Below are positions 36,164-46,452 of a stretch of DNA of 64,000 nucleotides, in pieces. A program made the position numbers and the translations under genes. Each line of letters begins with the position of its first letter. Position 1 is the first letter of the stretch. The DNA lies in the NCBI GenBank assembly GCA_902610415.1, contig CACLVL010000004.1:1-64000 (forward strand). Direction: 5' to 3'. The notes under the pieces were generated by a model. It made no database searches. It saw nothing but the letters and a program-made list of their open reading frames with translations, and was not told the DNA's origin. This DNA is from an uncultured Alphaproteobacteria bacterium. Lineage in GTDB: Bacteria; Pseudomonadota; Alphaproteobacteria; HIMB59.

Positions 36164-39100
36164 AAAAGATATATCTAAAATATTGGTAATAGGCTCAGGT
36201 CCAATAATTATCGGGCAGGCATGTGAATTTGATTACTCTGGTAGTCAGGCGTGTAAAGCACTTAAAAAAGAAGGTTATGAGGTTGTGTTAGTTAACTCAA
36301 ATCCTGCTACTATAATGACAGACCCTGAATTCGCAGACAAAACTTATATAGAACCCATTGATAAAGAAATTGTAAAAAAAATAATTGATAAAGAGAAACC
36401 TGATGCGATTTTACCAACAATGGGAGGTCAAACAGCTCTAAATATAATTAGAGAACTAAATAAAGAGAGTTTTTTTGAAAATAGCACTATCAAAATCTTA
36501 GGTGCTAGTCCTAGATCCATTGATGTAGCAGAAGATAGAAAGTTATTTGCTGAAGCTATGTCTGATATTGGGCTTGATACTCCTTTCAGCATTATAGTGG
36601 ATGATAAATCTGATCTTAATAAAATTGTTAATGATGTAAGTTTTCCATTAATTTTAAGGCCTTTTTATACACTTGGAGGAACGGGTGGTGGAATTGTATA
36701 CGATAAAGACGAGTTTATTTCTAAAGTCAAAAACGCTATTGACTTAAGTCCAGTATCTAAGACTCTTGTAGAGGAGTCATTAATTGGATGGAAAGAATTC
36801 GAGTTTGAAGTAGTAAGAGACCATTTAGATAATTCAATAATAGTTTGTTCTATAGAAAATTTAGATCCCATGGGGATACATACAGGCGATAGTATAACCA
36901 TAGCTCCTGCACTTACGTTAACTGATAAAGAATATCAAAAATTAAGAAATCAAAGCATTGCTATACTAAGAAAAATAGGTGTAGAAACTGGAGGTTCTAA
37001 TGTTCAGTTTGCAGTAAATCCAAAAAATGGAAGGATTTTGATTATTGAAATGAATCCTAGAGTAAGTAGATCCTCTGCCTTGGCATCCAAGGCCACAGGT
37101 TTCCCTATAGCTAAGATAGCTGCTCTGTTAGCAGTTGGCTATACATTAGATGAGTTAGAGAATGACATAACTAAAGTAACTCCGGCAAGTTTTGAACCAG
37201 TGATTGATTACATTGTAACCAAAATTCCAAAATTTAATTTTGAAAAATTTCAAGGAACTCCTAGTGAGTTAAACACTGCTATGAAATCAGTGGGTGAAAT
37301 TATGTCTATAGGCAGAACTTTCAAAGAGTCTCTTTTGAAAGCATTCTATTCGATAGAGTCTGATAACTTTGGTTTGGATATTAGTCACGAATTATTAAAT
37401 CTCAAAGATGAGAATTTAAAAAATCTTCTTACAAAACAAAGACCTGATAGGTTATTAATAGTTGCAGAAGCTATAAGACGTAAAATATCTTTAAATGAAA
37501 TAAGTGAGTTAACACATATAGATTTATTTTTTTTAAGAGAAATTAATGAAATTATCAATATCGAACAGTTGTTAGTAAAGGCAGGGAATAACTTAGATAA
37601 AAATTTATTTACATTAGCTAAAAAAACTGGATTTTCAAATCACCACATAAGTAGTTTAACAAAAATTAATATAGATAAGATTTATATTCTTCAAAAAAAT
37701 AATAATTTAAAGACGATATTTAAAAGAGTTGATACATGTGGAAATGAATTCGACTCTTCTACTGCTTATCTTTATTCAACTTTTGCCCTTGAAATAAATG
37801 AATTTAGCTGCGAGTCTAGACCGGTTAATAAAAAAAAGATTATCATTCTTGGATCTGGTCCTAATAGAATAGGTCAAGGTATTGAATTTGATTATTGTTG
37901 TGTCCAAGCTGTAAAATCTTTTCAGAAACTTGGCTATGAAACAATTATGATTAATTGTAATCCTGAGACCGTTTCAACTGATTATGATACTTCAGATAAA
38001 CTTTATTTCGAGCCTTTGGATTTTGAATATGTCAAAAATATAATTGATAAAGAAAACGAGACTGGTGTTGTAGAGGGGGTAATAGTCCAATTTGGTGGAC
38101 AAACTCCTCTTAGAATAGCCAACAAACTTAAAGAATATGGTTACAAGATACTGGGCACCTCTTTCGAAGCAATAGATATATCAGAAGATAGGGAGAGATT
38201 TCAAAAATTAATCAACAAAGTAGGTTTAAAACAACCTAAGAGTGATATTTCTTTGGGAACAAAAGAACTTGTTGCCAAGTCCTCCAAACTCAAGTTTCCT
38301 ATTCTACTTAGGCCCTCGTATGTCTTGGGTGGAAGAATGATGGAAAAAATGGCCCACTTAAATGATGTGCAGGATTATATAGATCAAAACTATTGGGCAT
38401 TAGCAAATAATGTAATTTTAATTGATGAGTTTCTTCAAAATGCAAAAGAGGTTGATGTTGACGTATTAAGAGACAATCAAGGTAATACTATGATAGCTGG
38501 TATTATGGAACACATTGAAGAAGCTGGCATTCACTCGGGTGATAGTGCTTGTAGTATACCCCCCTTCTCTCTAAATGATAAAGTGATATCCGATATAAAA
38601 AAATTTAGTATATCTCTTGCAACTGAGTTAAAGACACTTGGTTTAATGAATATTCAATATGCTATCAAGGATGATGAGATTTTTATTCTTGAGGCAAATC
38701 CTAGAGCTAGTAGAACCATTCCGTTTCTTGCTAAGGCTATAGGAATACCATTTATTAAAATAGCAGCTGAATTAATTGTTGGTAAAACTTTATCTAAAGA
38801 ATATCAGGAATTTGATAATAGCTCTTTACCATATTTCGCAATCAAAGAGGCTGTTTTCCCTTTCAACAAATTCCCAAATACTGATGTCATTCTCGGACCA
38901 GAGATGAAAAGTACTGGTGAAGTTATGGGAATTGATGAGGATTTTTATTTAGCTTATTTAAAAAGTCAAATTGGTGCAGGTCAGAAACTTAATAATATAG
39001 AAAATATATTCATTTCTGTGAAAGATGAGGATAAGCAAAGTATATCTGAGATTGCTAAATCATTTACAGATAATGGCTATAATCTATTTTCTACAAAAGG

Positions 39101-39395
39101 CACTCATGACTATTTAATGAAAGAGGGAATTTCTTCAAATTTAGTTAATAAAGTGGCTGAGGGATCCCCCCATGTGGTTGAATATATTAAGCAACATAAG
39201 ATTGATTTAGTAATTAATACAACTGAGGACAAACAGGCAATAATTGATAGTTTTACAATAAGAAGAACATCTGTGGATCTTAATGTTCCCTACTATACCA
39301 ACTTAAGAAGTGCAAAAATATTAATAAAATCATTGATAACATTAAAAAATAAGCCGATTTCTGTAAAACCTATACAAATTCATCATTCTTATTAA
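36153..39395 (+). CDS. carB: Carbamoyl-phosphate synthase large subunit
   Basis: Duplicated ATP-grasp halves; [40 protein letters not shown]. Confidence 0.98.
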   Translation: MPARKDISKILVIGSGPIIIGQACEFDYSGSQACKALKKEGYEVVLVNSNPATIMTDPEFADKTYIEPIDKEIVKKIIDKEKPDAILPTMGGQTALNIIRELNKESFFENSTIKILGASPRSIDVAEDRKLFAEAMSDIGLDTPFSIIVDDKSDLNKIVNDVSFPLILRPFYTLGGTGGGIVYDKDEFISKVKNAIDLSPVSKTLVEESLIGWKEFEFEVVRDHLDNSIIVCSIENLDPMGIHTGDSITIAPALTLTDKEYQKLRNQSIAILRKIGVETGGSNVQFAVNPKNGRILIIEMNPRVSRSSALASKATGFPIAKIAALLAVGYTLDELENDITKVTPASFEPVIDYIVTKIPKFNFEKFQGTPSELNTAMKSVGEIMSIGRTFKESLLKAFYSIESDNFGLDISHELLNLKDENLKNLLTKQRPDRLLIVAEAIRRKISLNEISELTHIDLFFLREINEIINIEQLLVKAGNNLDKNLFTLAKKTGFSNHHISSLTKINIDKIYILQKNNNLKTIFKRVDTCGNEFDSSTAYLYSTFALEINEFSCESRPVNKKKIIILGSGPNRIGQGIEFDYCCVQAVKSFQKLGYETIMINCNPETVSTDYDTSDKLYFEPLDFEYVKNIIDKENETGVVEGVIVQFGGQTPLRIANKLKEYGYKILGTSFEAIDISEDRERFQKLINKVGLKQPKSDISLGTKELVAKSSKLKFPILLRPSYVLGGRMMEKMAHLNDVQDYIDQNYWALANNVILIDEFLQNAKEVDVDVLRDNQGNTMIAGIMEHIEEAGIHSGDSACSIPPFSLNDKVISDIKKFSISLATELKTLGLMNIQYAIKDDEIFILEANPRASRTIPFLAKAIGIPFIKIAAELIVGKTLSKEYQEFDNSSLPYFAIKEAVFPFNKFPNTDVILGPEMKSTGEVMGIDEDFYLAYLKSQIGAGQKLNNIENIFISVKDEDKQSISEIAKSFTDNGYNLFSTKGTHDYLMKEGISSNLVNKVAEGSPHVVEYIKQHKIDLVINTTEDKQAIIDSFTIRRTSVDLNVPYYTNLRSAKILIKSLITLKNKPISVKPIQIHHSY

Positions 39396-39466
39396 TATAA
39401 AAATTCATTTGTAATAACTAATAAAATTCAATATTTTCTACAACTTAATAAAAATTGTTATAAAAA

Positions 39467-39940
39467 ATGGAAAAAATACCAATGACTGAAGAGGGGCAAA
39501 AAAAACTCCTTGATGAGCTTAAGCATCTTAAAACTGTTGAAAGACCAATTATTATAAAAGCAATTGCTGATGCCAGAAGTAATGGAGATCTCTCTGAGAA
39601 TGCCGAGTATCATGCTGCTCGTGAAAAACAAAGTTTTATTGAAGGTAGAGTAGCTGAGATTGAGAGTATAATCGCTCAAGCTGAACTGATTGATGTATCA
39701 AAACTATCAGGAACTATAGTGAAGTTTGGGGCTACAGTTTCGATAATTAACTTAGATAATGATAAAGAGTCAAAGTATCAACTAGTTGGAGAAGTAGAGG
39801 CTGACATTGATCAAAAAAAAATATCTGTTACTAGTCCTATAGCAAGAGCACTAATAGGAAAAAAAAAAGGTGACTACATAGAAGTTTCTACGCCAAAAGG
39901 TATTACTTCATACGAAATTAAGTCAGTAAGATTTAAATAA
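39467..39940 (+). CDS. greA: Transcription elongation factor GreA
   Basis: MEKIPMTEEGQKKLLDELKHL, ARSNGDLSENAEYHAAREKQ. Confidence 0.96.
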   Translation: MEKIPMTEEGQKKLLDELKHLKTVERPIIIKAIADARSNGDLSENAEYHAAREKQSFIEGRVAEIESIIAQAELIDVSKLSGTIVKFGATVSIINLDNDKESKYQLVGEVEADIDQKKISVTSPIARALIGKKKGDYIEVSTPKGITSYEIKSVRFK

Positions 39941-39946
39941 TAAAAT

Positions 39947-40879
39947 TTGAATAAATTTAATGTAATTACCATCAGCGAAGGTGCTGCTGGTATGAGAAGC
40001 CAGATAGAGGGATTAGCGAGCTTAATATCTGAGGACTATAAAAACTTTGATTTAAAAATAAAATCTTTTTTTAAATACTTACCAATTGAATTAATACCAA
40101 GCAGTAGTTTTGCTTATATAAATCTTTCTTCACTAAAAATTGAAAAAAATACCATTCTTATTAGTTGTGGAAAAAAAAGTGTGAAAGCATCTATATATTT
40201 AAAAAATAAATATAAAAAATTTATTTTTAATATTCATATTCAAAATCCAAAAGTTAATCATAATTTATTTGATTTAATAGTTTGCCCAGAACACGATAAT
40301 TTAGACTCAGAGAATTGTATTTCAACACTGCTAGCAATACATAATATTAAGTTTAATAAAAGTGCTAGAAATAATAAAATTATTAATTTTATTATCGGCG
40401 GTCCTAATAAATATTTTAAATTCAATCAACAAACACAGAAAAAAATTATTAATGAAATCAAATTTCTAAGTGAAAAATTCAATTTGAATATTATTCCGTC
40501 AAGAAGAACACCACATAGTCTTTTAAAGGAACTATCGAAAATTAATATGGAAAACATATATATGTCTGATGATTTATTTAACCCAAAAGAATATGGTGAG
40601 CTCTTATCGCAGGCTCATTTACAAATTGTAACTTGGGACTCAATATCTATGATATCTGAAGCTATATCATCTGAAGCTGGTACATTTTTATTTAAGTTTG
40701 AAGAGGAGTTGTGTCCAAAAAGATATCATCAATTTTTTGATAAAATCACAAGTAACAATTTTGCACAATTCTACGACCAAAATATAAAACCATATGAAAT
40801 TTCTATAAGTGAGTATAATGAAGCACTAAAAACTAAGATCTTGAATAAGATACAATCTAATTTAAGGTTCATTTCTTAA
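39947..40879 (+). CDS. ELM1/GtrOC1-family (mitochondrial fission ELM1-like) protein, TTG start
   Basis: EGAAGMRSQIEGLA, IHIQNP, FDLIVCPEHD, IGGPNKYF, PSRRTP, TWDSISMISEA. Confidence 0.8.
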   Translation: MNKFNVITISEGAAGMRSQIEGLASLISEDYKNFDLKIKSFFKYLPIELIPSSSFAYINLSSLKIEKNTILISCGKKSVKASIYLKNKYKKFIFNIHIQNPKVNHNLFDLIVCPEHDNLDSENCISTLLAIHNIKFNKSARNNKIINFIIGGPNKYFKFNQQTQKKIINEIKFLSEKFNLNIIPSRRTPHSLLKELSKINMENIYMSDDLFNPKEYGELLSQAHLQIVTWDSISMISEAISSEAGTFLFKFEEELCPKRYHQFFDKITSNNFAQFYDQNIKPYEISISEYNEALKTKILNKIQSNLRFIS

Positions 40880-40880
40880 G

Positions 40881-41507
40881 ATGCTTAAGGAATCAATTTT
40901 AAATCGTTGTACTACATACTCTAATCCTTTCCCTCATTGGGGACTAGACTCTCCTTTTACAAATGAGCTTATAAACGAGCTTAATGATGTAAATATATCT
41001 GATGCACCAAGGTCCTTTGATGGTACTAGAGCTGCTGATGCTGGTGGGGATGGTTTGGATGGTAAGCTGAGAGTCTTCCTAGAAAGCGATAATTCCGAAA
41101 ACCTATCTAATGGCATGGAACTCATTGAAGATTTGAGAGATAAAGATGTTATTGAGTCTATTCAAGATAAAATCAAAAAAGATCTCTCAAATAGTTTTAT
41201 TCGAATTGAATATATTTCTGATCGTAAGGGATTTTGGCTAAAACCACATTTGGACATAAAGGAAAAGCTTATGACAATGATGTTGTTTATTAACACTTAT
41301 GATGAGTCAGAGAAACTTGGAACAGATTTTTATGATACTGATATGAAACTTGTTAAGACCGTCCCTTATAGACATAATACAGGATATTTTTTTGCTTCAG
41401 GCAACAATACATGGCACGGACTTGAAAAAAAAGAAATTAAAATTGAGAGAAGATGTATGCAAATTAATTATGTAACTTTTCCAACCAGTTGGCCAATAAA
41501 TGGCTGA
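40881..41507 (+). CDS. 2-oxoglutarate/Fe(II)-dependent oxygenase-like protein
   Basis: HLDIKEKLMTMMLFINTYDES (HxD), YRHNTGYFFASGNNTWHGLEKK...RR (distal His/Arg). Confidence 0.75.
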   Translation: MLKESILNRCTTYSNPFPHWGLDSPFTNELINELNDVNISDAPRSFDGTRAADAGGDGLDGKLRVFLESDNSENLSNGMELIEDLRDKDVIESIQDKIKKDLSNSFIRIEYISDRKGFWLKPHLDIKEKLMTMMLFINTYDESEKLGTDFYDTDMKLVKTVPYRHNTGYFFASGNNTWHGLEKKEIKIERRCMQINYVTFPTSWPING

Positions 41508-42420
41508 AATTAATAATGTAATAATTATAGGATCAGGTCCAGCAGGTTATACTGCTGCAATATATGCTGCTAGAGCTAATCTAAAACCCATTTTAGTCAG
41601 TGGATTTCAACCAGGTGGTCAACTTACGATAACAACTGATGTAGAAAATTATCCAGGATATGAAGACCCTATTCAAGGTCCTTGGTTAATGGATCAAATG
41701 CAAAAACAAGCTGCTCACGTTGGTACCGAAATTATCAATTCACAAGTAACTGAAGTTTTTTTAAATGAAGATGTAAAAAAATTAAATTTAGATAATGGCA
41801 CAACTCTAAATGCAAAAGCTGTGATAATAAGTACTGGAGCTCAAGCGAGATGGCTTGGTTTAGAAAATGAGTCTAAATTTCAGGGTCATGGACTATCAGC
41901 TTGCGCCACTTGTGATGGTTTTTTCTTTAAAGATAAAGAAGTTGCTGTAATTGGTGGAGGAAATAGTGCAGCTGAAGAAGCTTTATTTCTAACAAAATTT
42001 GCAACTAAAGTTTATCTAATTCATAGAAGAGATAAACTTAGAGCAGAAAAAATATTACAAGATAGACTAAAAGAAAATTCAAAAATTGAATTTATATGGA
42101 ACAGCGAAGTAACTAAGTTTAATGGTAATGATGATTTAGAAACAATAGACTTACTCAATAAAAAAGATAATCAAACCTCAACCCTAAAAATAGATGGTGT
42201 ATTTATTGCAATAGGGCACGATCCGGCAACACAATTATTTAAAGGTCAATTAAAGATGGATGATGGAGGATATATCATCACGGATCCAGATAGCACAAAA
42301 ACTTCTATTGATGGTGTATTTGCTGCAGGAGATGTAAGAGATAAAATATACAGACAGGCTGTGACAGCTGCTGGTATGGGATGCATGGCAGCATTGGAAG
42401 TTGAGAAATATCTAGATTGA
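41500..42420 (+). CDS. trxB: Thioredoxin-disulfide reductase
   Basis: IIGSGPAGYTAAIYAARANL, SACATCDGFFFK, VFAAGDVRDK. Confidence 0.96.
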   Translation: MAEINNVIIIGSGPAGYTAAIYAARANLKPILVSGFQPGGQLTITTDVENYPGYEDPIQGPWLMDQMQKQAAHVGTEIINSQVTEVFLNEDVKKLNLDNGTTLNAKAVIISTGAQARWLGLENESKFQGHGLSACATCDGFFFKDKEVAVIGGGNSAAEEALFLTKFATKVYLIHRRDKLRAEKILQDRLKENSKIEFIWNSEVTKFNGNDDLETIDLLNKKDNQTSTLKIDGVFIAIGHDPATQLFKGQLKMDDGGYIITDPDSTKTSIDGVFAAGDVRDKIYRQAVTAAGMGCMAALEVEKYLD

Positions 42421-42423
42421 TTG

Positions 42424-42549
42424 TTAGCCTTGTCTGGCTTTCATTCTAGGGTTTGTTTTGTTGATCACATATAACCTACCCTTTCTTCTAACCAGTTGAT
42501 TATTTTTATCTCTGATTTTAGCTGTTTTAAGAGAACTTTTAATTTTCAT
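42424..42549 (-). CDS. rpmJ: 50S ribosomal protein L36 (41 aa, cysteine-free 'C-minus' form; not in ORF track)
   Basis: Manual translation of minus strand: [41 protein letters not shown]. Confidence 0.95.
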   Translation of the reverse strand: MKIKSSLKTAKIRDKNNQLVRRKGRLYVINKTNPRMKARQG

Positions 42550-42588
42550 AATTTAATGTATTAGTTATTAATAATAAGGGAAAAATTT

Positions 42589-43005
42589 ATGTTAATTAAT
42601 GAAAAAATCAACAAAATTAAAGAGGATTTTTCGTTTTTTGATAATTGGGAGGACAAATATCAATATTTAATTGATTTAGGAAAAAAACTCCCTGTTCTTG
42701 ATGATATCTATAAGACTGAGGAATATCGTGTACAAGGGTGTACATCGAATTTATGGATGGTTCCAGAATTTATTGATGGAAAAATTAATCTTTCCGGCTC
42801 AAGTGACTCTGTAATTGTAAAAGGTTTGTTTTATTTAGTTTATTATACTTACAATGAGGAAACTCCTGAGACTATAATAAATAATCCATTATCTTTTTTT
42901 GAAGAAATCGGCCTCTCCAATCATCTAGGACAATCAAGGTCAAATGGTCTTAATTCACTTAGAAAAAAAATAACATCTATAGCGACAGAATTATCAAATA
43001 AATAA
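42589..43005 (+). CDS. sufE: SufE-family Fe-S assembly sulfur-transfer protein
   Basis: WEDKYQYLIDLGKKLP, YRVQGCTSNLWMVPE, GLSNHLGQSRSNGLNSLRKKI. Confidence 0.94.
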   Translation: MLINEKINKIKEDFSFFDNWEDKYQYLIDLGKKLPVLDDIYKTEEYRVQGCTSNLWMVPEFIDGKINLSGSSDSVIVKGLFYLVYYTYNEETPETIINNPLSFFEEIGLSNHLGQSRSNGLNSLRKKITSIATELSNK

Positions 43006-43040
43006 ATTTTATTGATTATAAACTATGTTAGTTTCTCATT

Positions 43041-43598
43041 ATGATTTTGATTAAGTTACTTGTTTCAATTTCATTTTTATTATTTTCTAATAATCTATAT
43101 TCCAAGGAGGATGTTATTAATTTACAACTTAAAGACGGTATCGTCAAAATCAAGACCTTCGAAGATAAGGCACCCAAGCATGTTAAGCAAATTACTGATT
43201 TAGTCGCTAAAGGTAGTTACGATGGCGTAGTTTTTCATAGAGTTATTGATGGATTTATGGCTCAAACAGGAGACGTCCAATTTGGTAACTCTGATTCTGA
43301 TAACTTTGATTTAAGAAGAGCTGGGACAGGCGGTTCTGGTAAAAATATTGAAGCTGAATTTAATGATTTACCGCACAAAAGAGGTACGCTAAGTATGGCG
43401 CGATCTCAAGATCCTAATAGTGCAGACAGTCAATTTTTTATATGTTTTGGAGACACACCACACTTGGACGGTCAATATACTGTTTGGGGTGAAGTAATCG
43501 AAGGTATGGAATTTGTTGATGCTATAAAAATGGGTGATCCCACAAAAAATGGTCTAGTGGATGATCCTGATAAAATTATTAAAATGTGGATTGAGTAA
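43041..43598 (+). CDS. Cyclophilin-type peptidyl-prolyl cis-trans isomerase, exported
   Basis: YDGVVFHRVIDGFMAQTGD, GTLSMARSQDPNSADSQFFICF, LDGQYTVWGEV; signal peptide. Confidence 0.95.
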   Translation: MILIKLLVSISFLLFSNNLYSKEDVINLQLKDGIVKIKTFEDKAPKHVKQITDLVAKGSYDGVVFHRVIDGFMAQTGDVQFGNSDSDNFDLRRAGTGGSGKNIEAEFNDLPHKRGTLSMARSQDPNSADSQFFICFGDTPHLDGQYTVWGEVIEGMEFVDAIKMGDPTKNGLVDDPDKIIKMWIE

Positions 43599-43601
43599 AA
43601 C

Positions 43602-44885
43602 TTAATTTTGAGTAATTTTTAATTCAATCCTTCGATTCTCTTTTAGGTCCTCTTTTGTATCACCTAAATTTATAGGTTGATACTCACCATATCCATTTGC
43701 TGAGAGTTTATTAGCAGGTATACCTTGTTGAATAAGAAATTTAACTACCTCTAGTGCTCTAGCATGTGAAAGCTCCCAATTAGAGGGGAATTGAGAGGTT
43801 GAAATAGGTACTTTGTCTGTGTGGCCATCAATTTGTAGTATCCAATTTAAATCAGATGGGATTGACTCAGTAACTTCAATAATTGTTTTGGTAATAAGAG
43901 ATAAAGCTATCCTTCCTTCATCTTGAAAACTTGCACTGCCAGAGTCAAATAATATTTCTGATTGAAAAATAAATCTATCTCCTTTGATCTGAATATCCTC
44001 TCTATCTGCTAAGGCTTCAGATAATTTCCCAAAAAATTCTGATTTGTACTTTTGTAGCTTGAATAGCTCACTTGTAAGTACTCTATTTAACCTATCTCCT
44101 AGTTCCCCAAGTTCTATTTCGTTTTGCGCTATTTCAGCTTCTTTTGACTCTAATAAGTTATTTAAAAGGTTAATTTCATTACTGAGTATTTCAATATCTA
44201 AAGCTAAATTGGATATTAAATTTAAAGCCTCAGCTAAATCAGTTGACTGTATTAATGTTTCTTCCTCTAATGAAGATATTTTGGTTTGTAATTCTTGATT
44301 AATATCTTCGGATGAACTTAAAGACTCAAGTAGATTTTCTATTCTACTTTGAGATGCTCCAATTTGTCCAACTAGTTCACTATTTTCTCCACCAAGTTTA
44401 ATTAAATCAGCCTTTAACTGTTTTTGTTGCTCATTTAAATCAGATAGGTTTTGTTGAAGAGTTTCTCTATCAGATAAAGATAAGGATAGCTCTTCAGTAA
44501 TTTTAGCAATAATTGTATTTAATTTATCAATATCAAGTGACTGATCTTGAATTATAGTGTCTTGTGCAAGAATTTGAGATTGTTTAGAGGATATTTCTTC
44601 ATCAAGTTTTTCAATAAGATTTTGTCTATCAAGTAATTCAATCTCTTTATCTGTTAGAGTTACATCTTGTTCAACTATAGTCTCATCTTGGATGTTAATA
44701 GTCTTTTCTAAACTTTGAATTTGCTGGTTTTTTCCTACAACTAAGTCACCCAGATAAACTTGCGCTACTGTAAAAAGTAAAACAATAAAAATTATGACCA
44801 TTAATGTAGACGCCAATACATCCACAAATCCAGGCCAAATTATATTATCGTTGTCTGAACTTTGAGTTTTTGAGAGATAGCTCAC
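43602..44885 (-). CDS. OmpA/MotB-domain protein with N-terminal TM and long coiled coil
   Basis: WPGFVDVLASTLMVIIFIVLLFTVAQVYLG, coiled coil, C-terminal ILQIDGHTDKVPIS...NWELSHARALEVVKFLI..GIP..KLSANGYGEYQP...NRRIEL. Confidence 0.88.
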   Translation of the reverse strand: MSYLSKTQSSDNDNIIWPGFVDVLASTLMVIIFIVLLFTVAQVYLGDLVVGKNQQIQSLEKTINIQDETIVEQDVTLTDKEIELLDRQNLIEKLDEEISSKQSQILAQDTIIQDQSLDIDKLNTIIAKITEELSLSLSDRETLQQNLSDLNEQQKQLKADLIKLGGENSELVGQIGASQSRIENLLESLSSSEDINQELQTKISSLEEETLIQSTDLAEALNLISNLALDIEILSNEINLLNNLLESKEAEIAQNEIELGELGDRLNRVLTSELFKLQKYKSEFFGKLSEALADREDIQIKGDRFIFQSEILFDSGSASFQDEGRIALSLITKTIIEVTESIPSDLNWILQIDGHTDKVPISTSQFPSNWELSHARALEVVKFLIQQGIPANKLSANGYGEYQPINLGDTKEDLKENRRIELKITQN

Positions 44886-45742
44886 TTTTTGTCTAAGTCT
44901 TTTATAGACTTACTTACAGACTTGAGCTCAGTAATAACTTCTTTTCTTAAATCTTCACTAGAATTTTTCATTCCATCAACCAGATCATCAAGTTTAGAAG
45001 CAATATTTTGGGCCAAAGATGAATTATCAGAATTTTGAGTAATTTTTTTAATGTTTGGGCTAGATCTATAAAAAAGGCGAATTTGATTTTCACAGAATTC
45101 ATAGTAACTTTGTTTGACACCTCTAGTAATTATTTCATAAAGCCCTAATATCAAAGAAGTTACTAAGCCAAACAATGAGGAGCTAAAAGCAATAGTCATT
45201 CCTAATAAAGGTGACTTTAATCCGTCTTTTAAATTATTAAAAAATGCCCCAAAGTCCTGTTGTTCAATTGTTAAACCATCGATGACATTTGAAACACTAC
45301 CTATAGTCAAAAGTAATCCATAAAAAGTTCCAATTAATCCTAAAAAAATTGCTAAATTGATAAGGTATTTGGATATGTCACTCCCACTTTCTATAGATGA
45401 TAGAAGATCGTCAAGTATTTCATCAAGTGTTTTTGTGATACTTTTATTTGTTGTTGTTATCCCTAAATTATTTGCAATAGATTTTGTAATTGGGTAATTA
45501 TTTAAAGATGAGTCATTAAGTTTTAATTTTCCAAAAGCCACGGAGTTCATAAACCTAAACTCAGAACTCAATGAAAATATTTTAAATGAGTAAAGGAGAA
45601 ATCCAATAACAAGTGTTAGAAGAATTATTCCGTTTATATAAGGATTAGCATCGAAATAAATTTTAATTTCTTCGTAACCAATAACTAAAATTATTACAAT
45701 TAGGATTGAAAACAAAAGATATGCTAAGAAGTTTTTAGTCAT
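44882..45742 (-). CDS. MotA/TolQ/ExbB-type proton-channel-like protein
   Basis: Two N-terminal TMs, then LAIFLGLIGTFYGLLLTI and GLKSPLLGMTIAFSSSLFGLVTSLILGL. Confidence 0.82.
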   Translation of the reverse strand: MTKNFLAYLLFSILIVIILVIGYEEIKIYFDANPYINGIILLTLVIGFLLYSFKIFSLSSEFRFMNSVAFGKLKLNDSSLNNYPITKSIANNLGITTTNKSITKTLDEILDDLLSSIESGSDISKYLINLAIFLGLIGTFYGLLLTIGSVSNVIDGLTIEQQDFGAFFNNLKDGLKSPLLGMTIAFSSSLFGLVTSLILGLYEIITRGVKQSYYEFCENQIRLFYRSSPNIKKITQNSDNSSLAQNIASKLDDLVDGMKNSSEDLRKEVITELKSVSKSIKDLDKK

Positions 45743-45799
45743 AAGAGATAAAAATAAACGAATTTAACAAATTAACAAATGAATAAATAATGAAAAAAT

Positions 45800-46285
45800 C
45801 TAGAAATTTCTATTAAAAATCAAGTAATAATTATTAGTGCCTGGATTTACAGAGTCTAAACCTGCATTTGAAATATGATGTGAACCAATGCCAATTCGAG
45901 TCTTATCAGATAAGCTATAGAGTAAGTTAACTTCTGACTTAAATTGGATAGCATTTCCTAAATCTTTACCATCACCATTACTATAAATACCTGCTGAAGA
46001 AGAGAGATTTAAATAAATTAAATCAGAACCTAAATTTGTTTCAAAACCCCCATAAAACATACTTGCGCTTTTAGCAGTGACTAGTCCACCAACAACCGGG
46101 TTTATTGTTAAAATATTTAATAAATCTATTTCACTATTAGATATATGATAATTTATTCCAATTAAATTTGTTGTGTTATCGTCATCATAATCATAAGTGC
46201 CTCCAAAAATAGAATAGCTATTTGCACTAGCGGTTAAATTTGAAGAAAGGATATAAATTAAAATAGCTAGTAAATATTTATTCAT
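45800..46285 (-). CDS. PagL/acyloxyacyl-hydrolase-like outer-membrane protein
   Basis: Signal peptide; IGIGSHHISNAGLDSVNPGTNNYYLIFNRNF C-terminal motif; beta-barrel-like Phe terminus. Confidence 0.65.
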   Translation of the reverse strand: MNKYLLAILIYILSSNLTASANSYSIFGGTYDYDDDNTTNLIGINYHISNSEIDLLNILTINPVVGGLVTAKSASMFYGGFETNLGSDLIYLNLSSSAGIYSNGDGKDLGNAIQFKSEVNLLYSLSDKTRIGIGSHHISNAGLDSVNPGTNNYYLIFNRNF

Positions 46286-46319
46286 AATTACATATTATAT
46301 TATCAACTTAGAAAGTAAA

Positions 46320-46396
46320 TGGTGGGCGTGACAGGACTCGAACCTGTGACCCCTTGCGTGTCGAGCAAGTACTCTAACCAGCTGAGCTACACGCCC
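46320..46396 (-). tRNA. tRNA-Val (GAC)
   Basis: Minus strand GGGCGTGTAGCTCAGCTGGTTAGAGTACTTGCTCGACACGCAAGGGGTCACAGGTTCGAGTCCTGTCACGCCCACCA; anticodon stem CTTGC/GCAAG, loop TCGACAC. Confidence 0.92.
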
Positions 46397-46452
46397 ATAA
46401 ATTTAGGGCAAAAATACTTTTAAATTAAATAAAAGATTAGTAAATAAAATTC

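Noticed and set aside
43602-45742. MotA-like/OmpA-like pair as a Zorya (ZorA/ZorB) anti-phage system
   Set aside because: No ZorC/D/E-like nuclease or helicase gene adjoins it. Neighbours are cyclophilin and a PagL-like gene in a core-gene setting, and similar chromosomal pairs are common in alphaproteobacteria.
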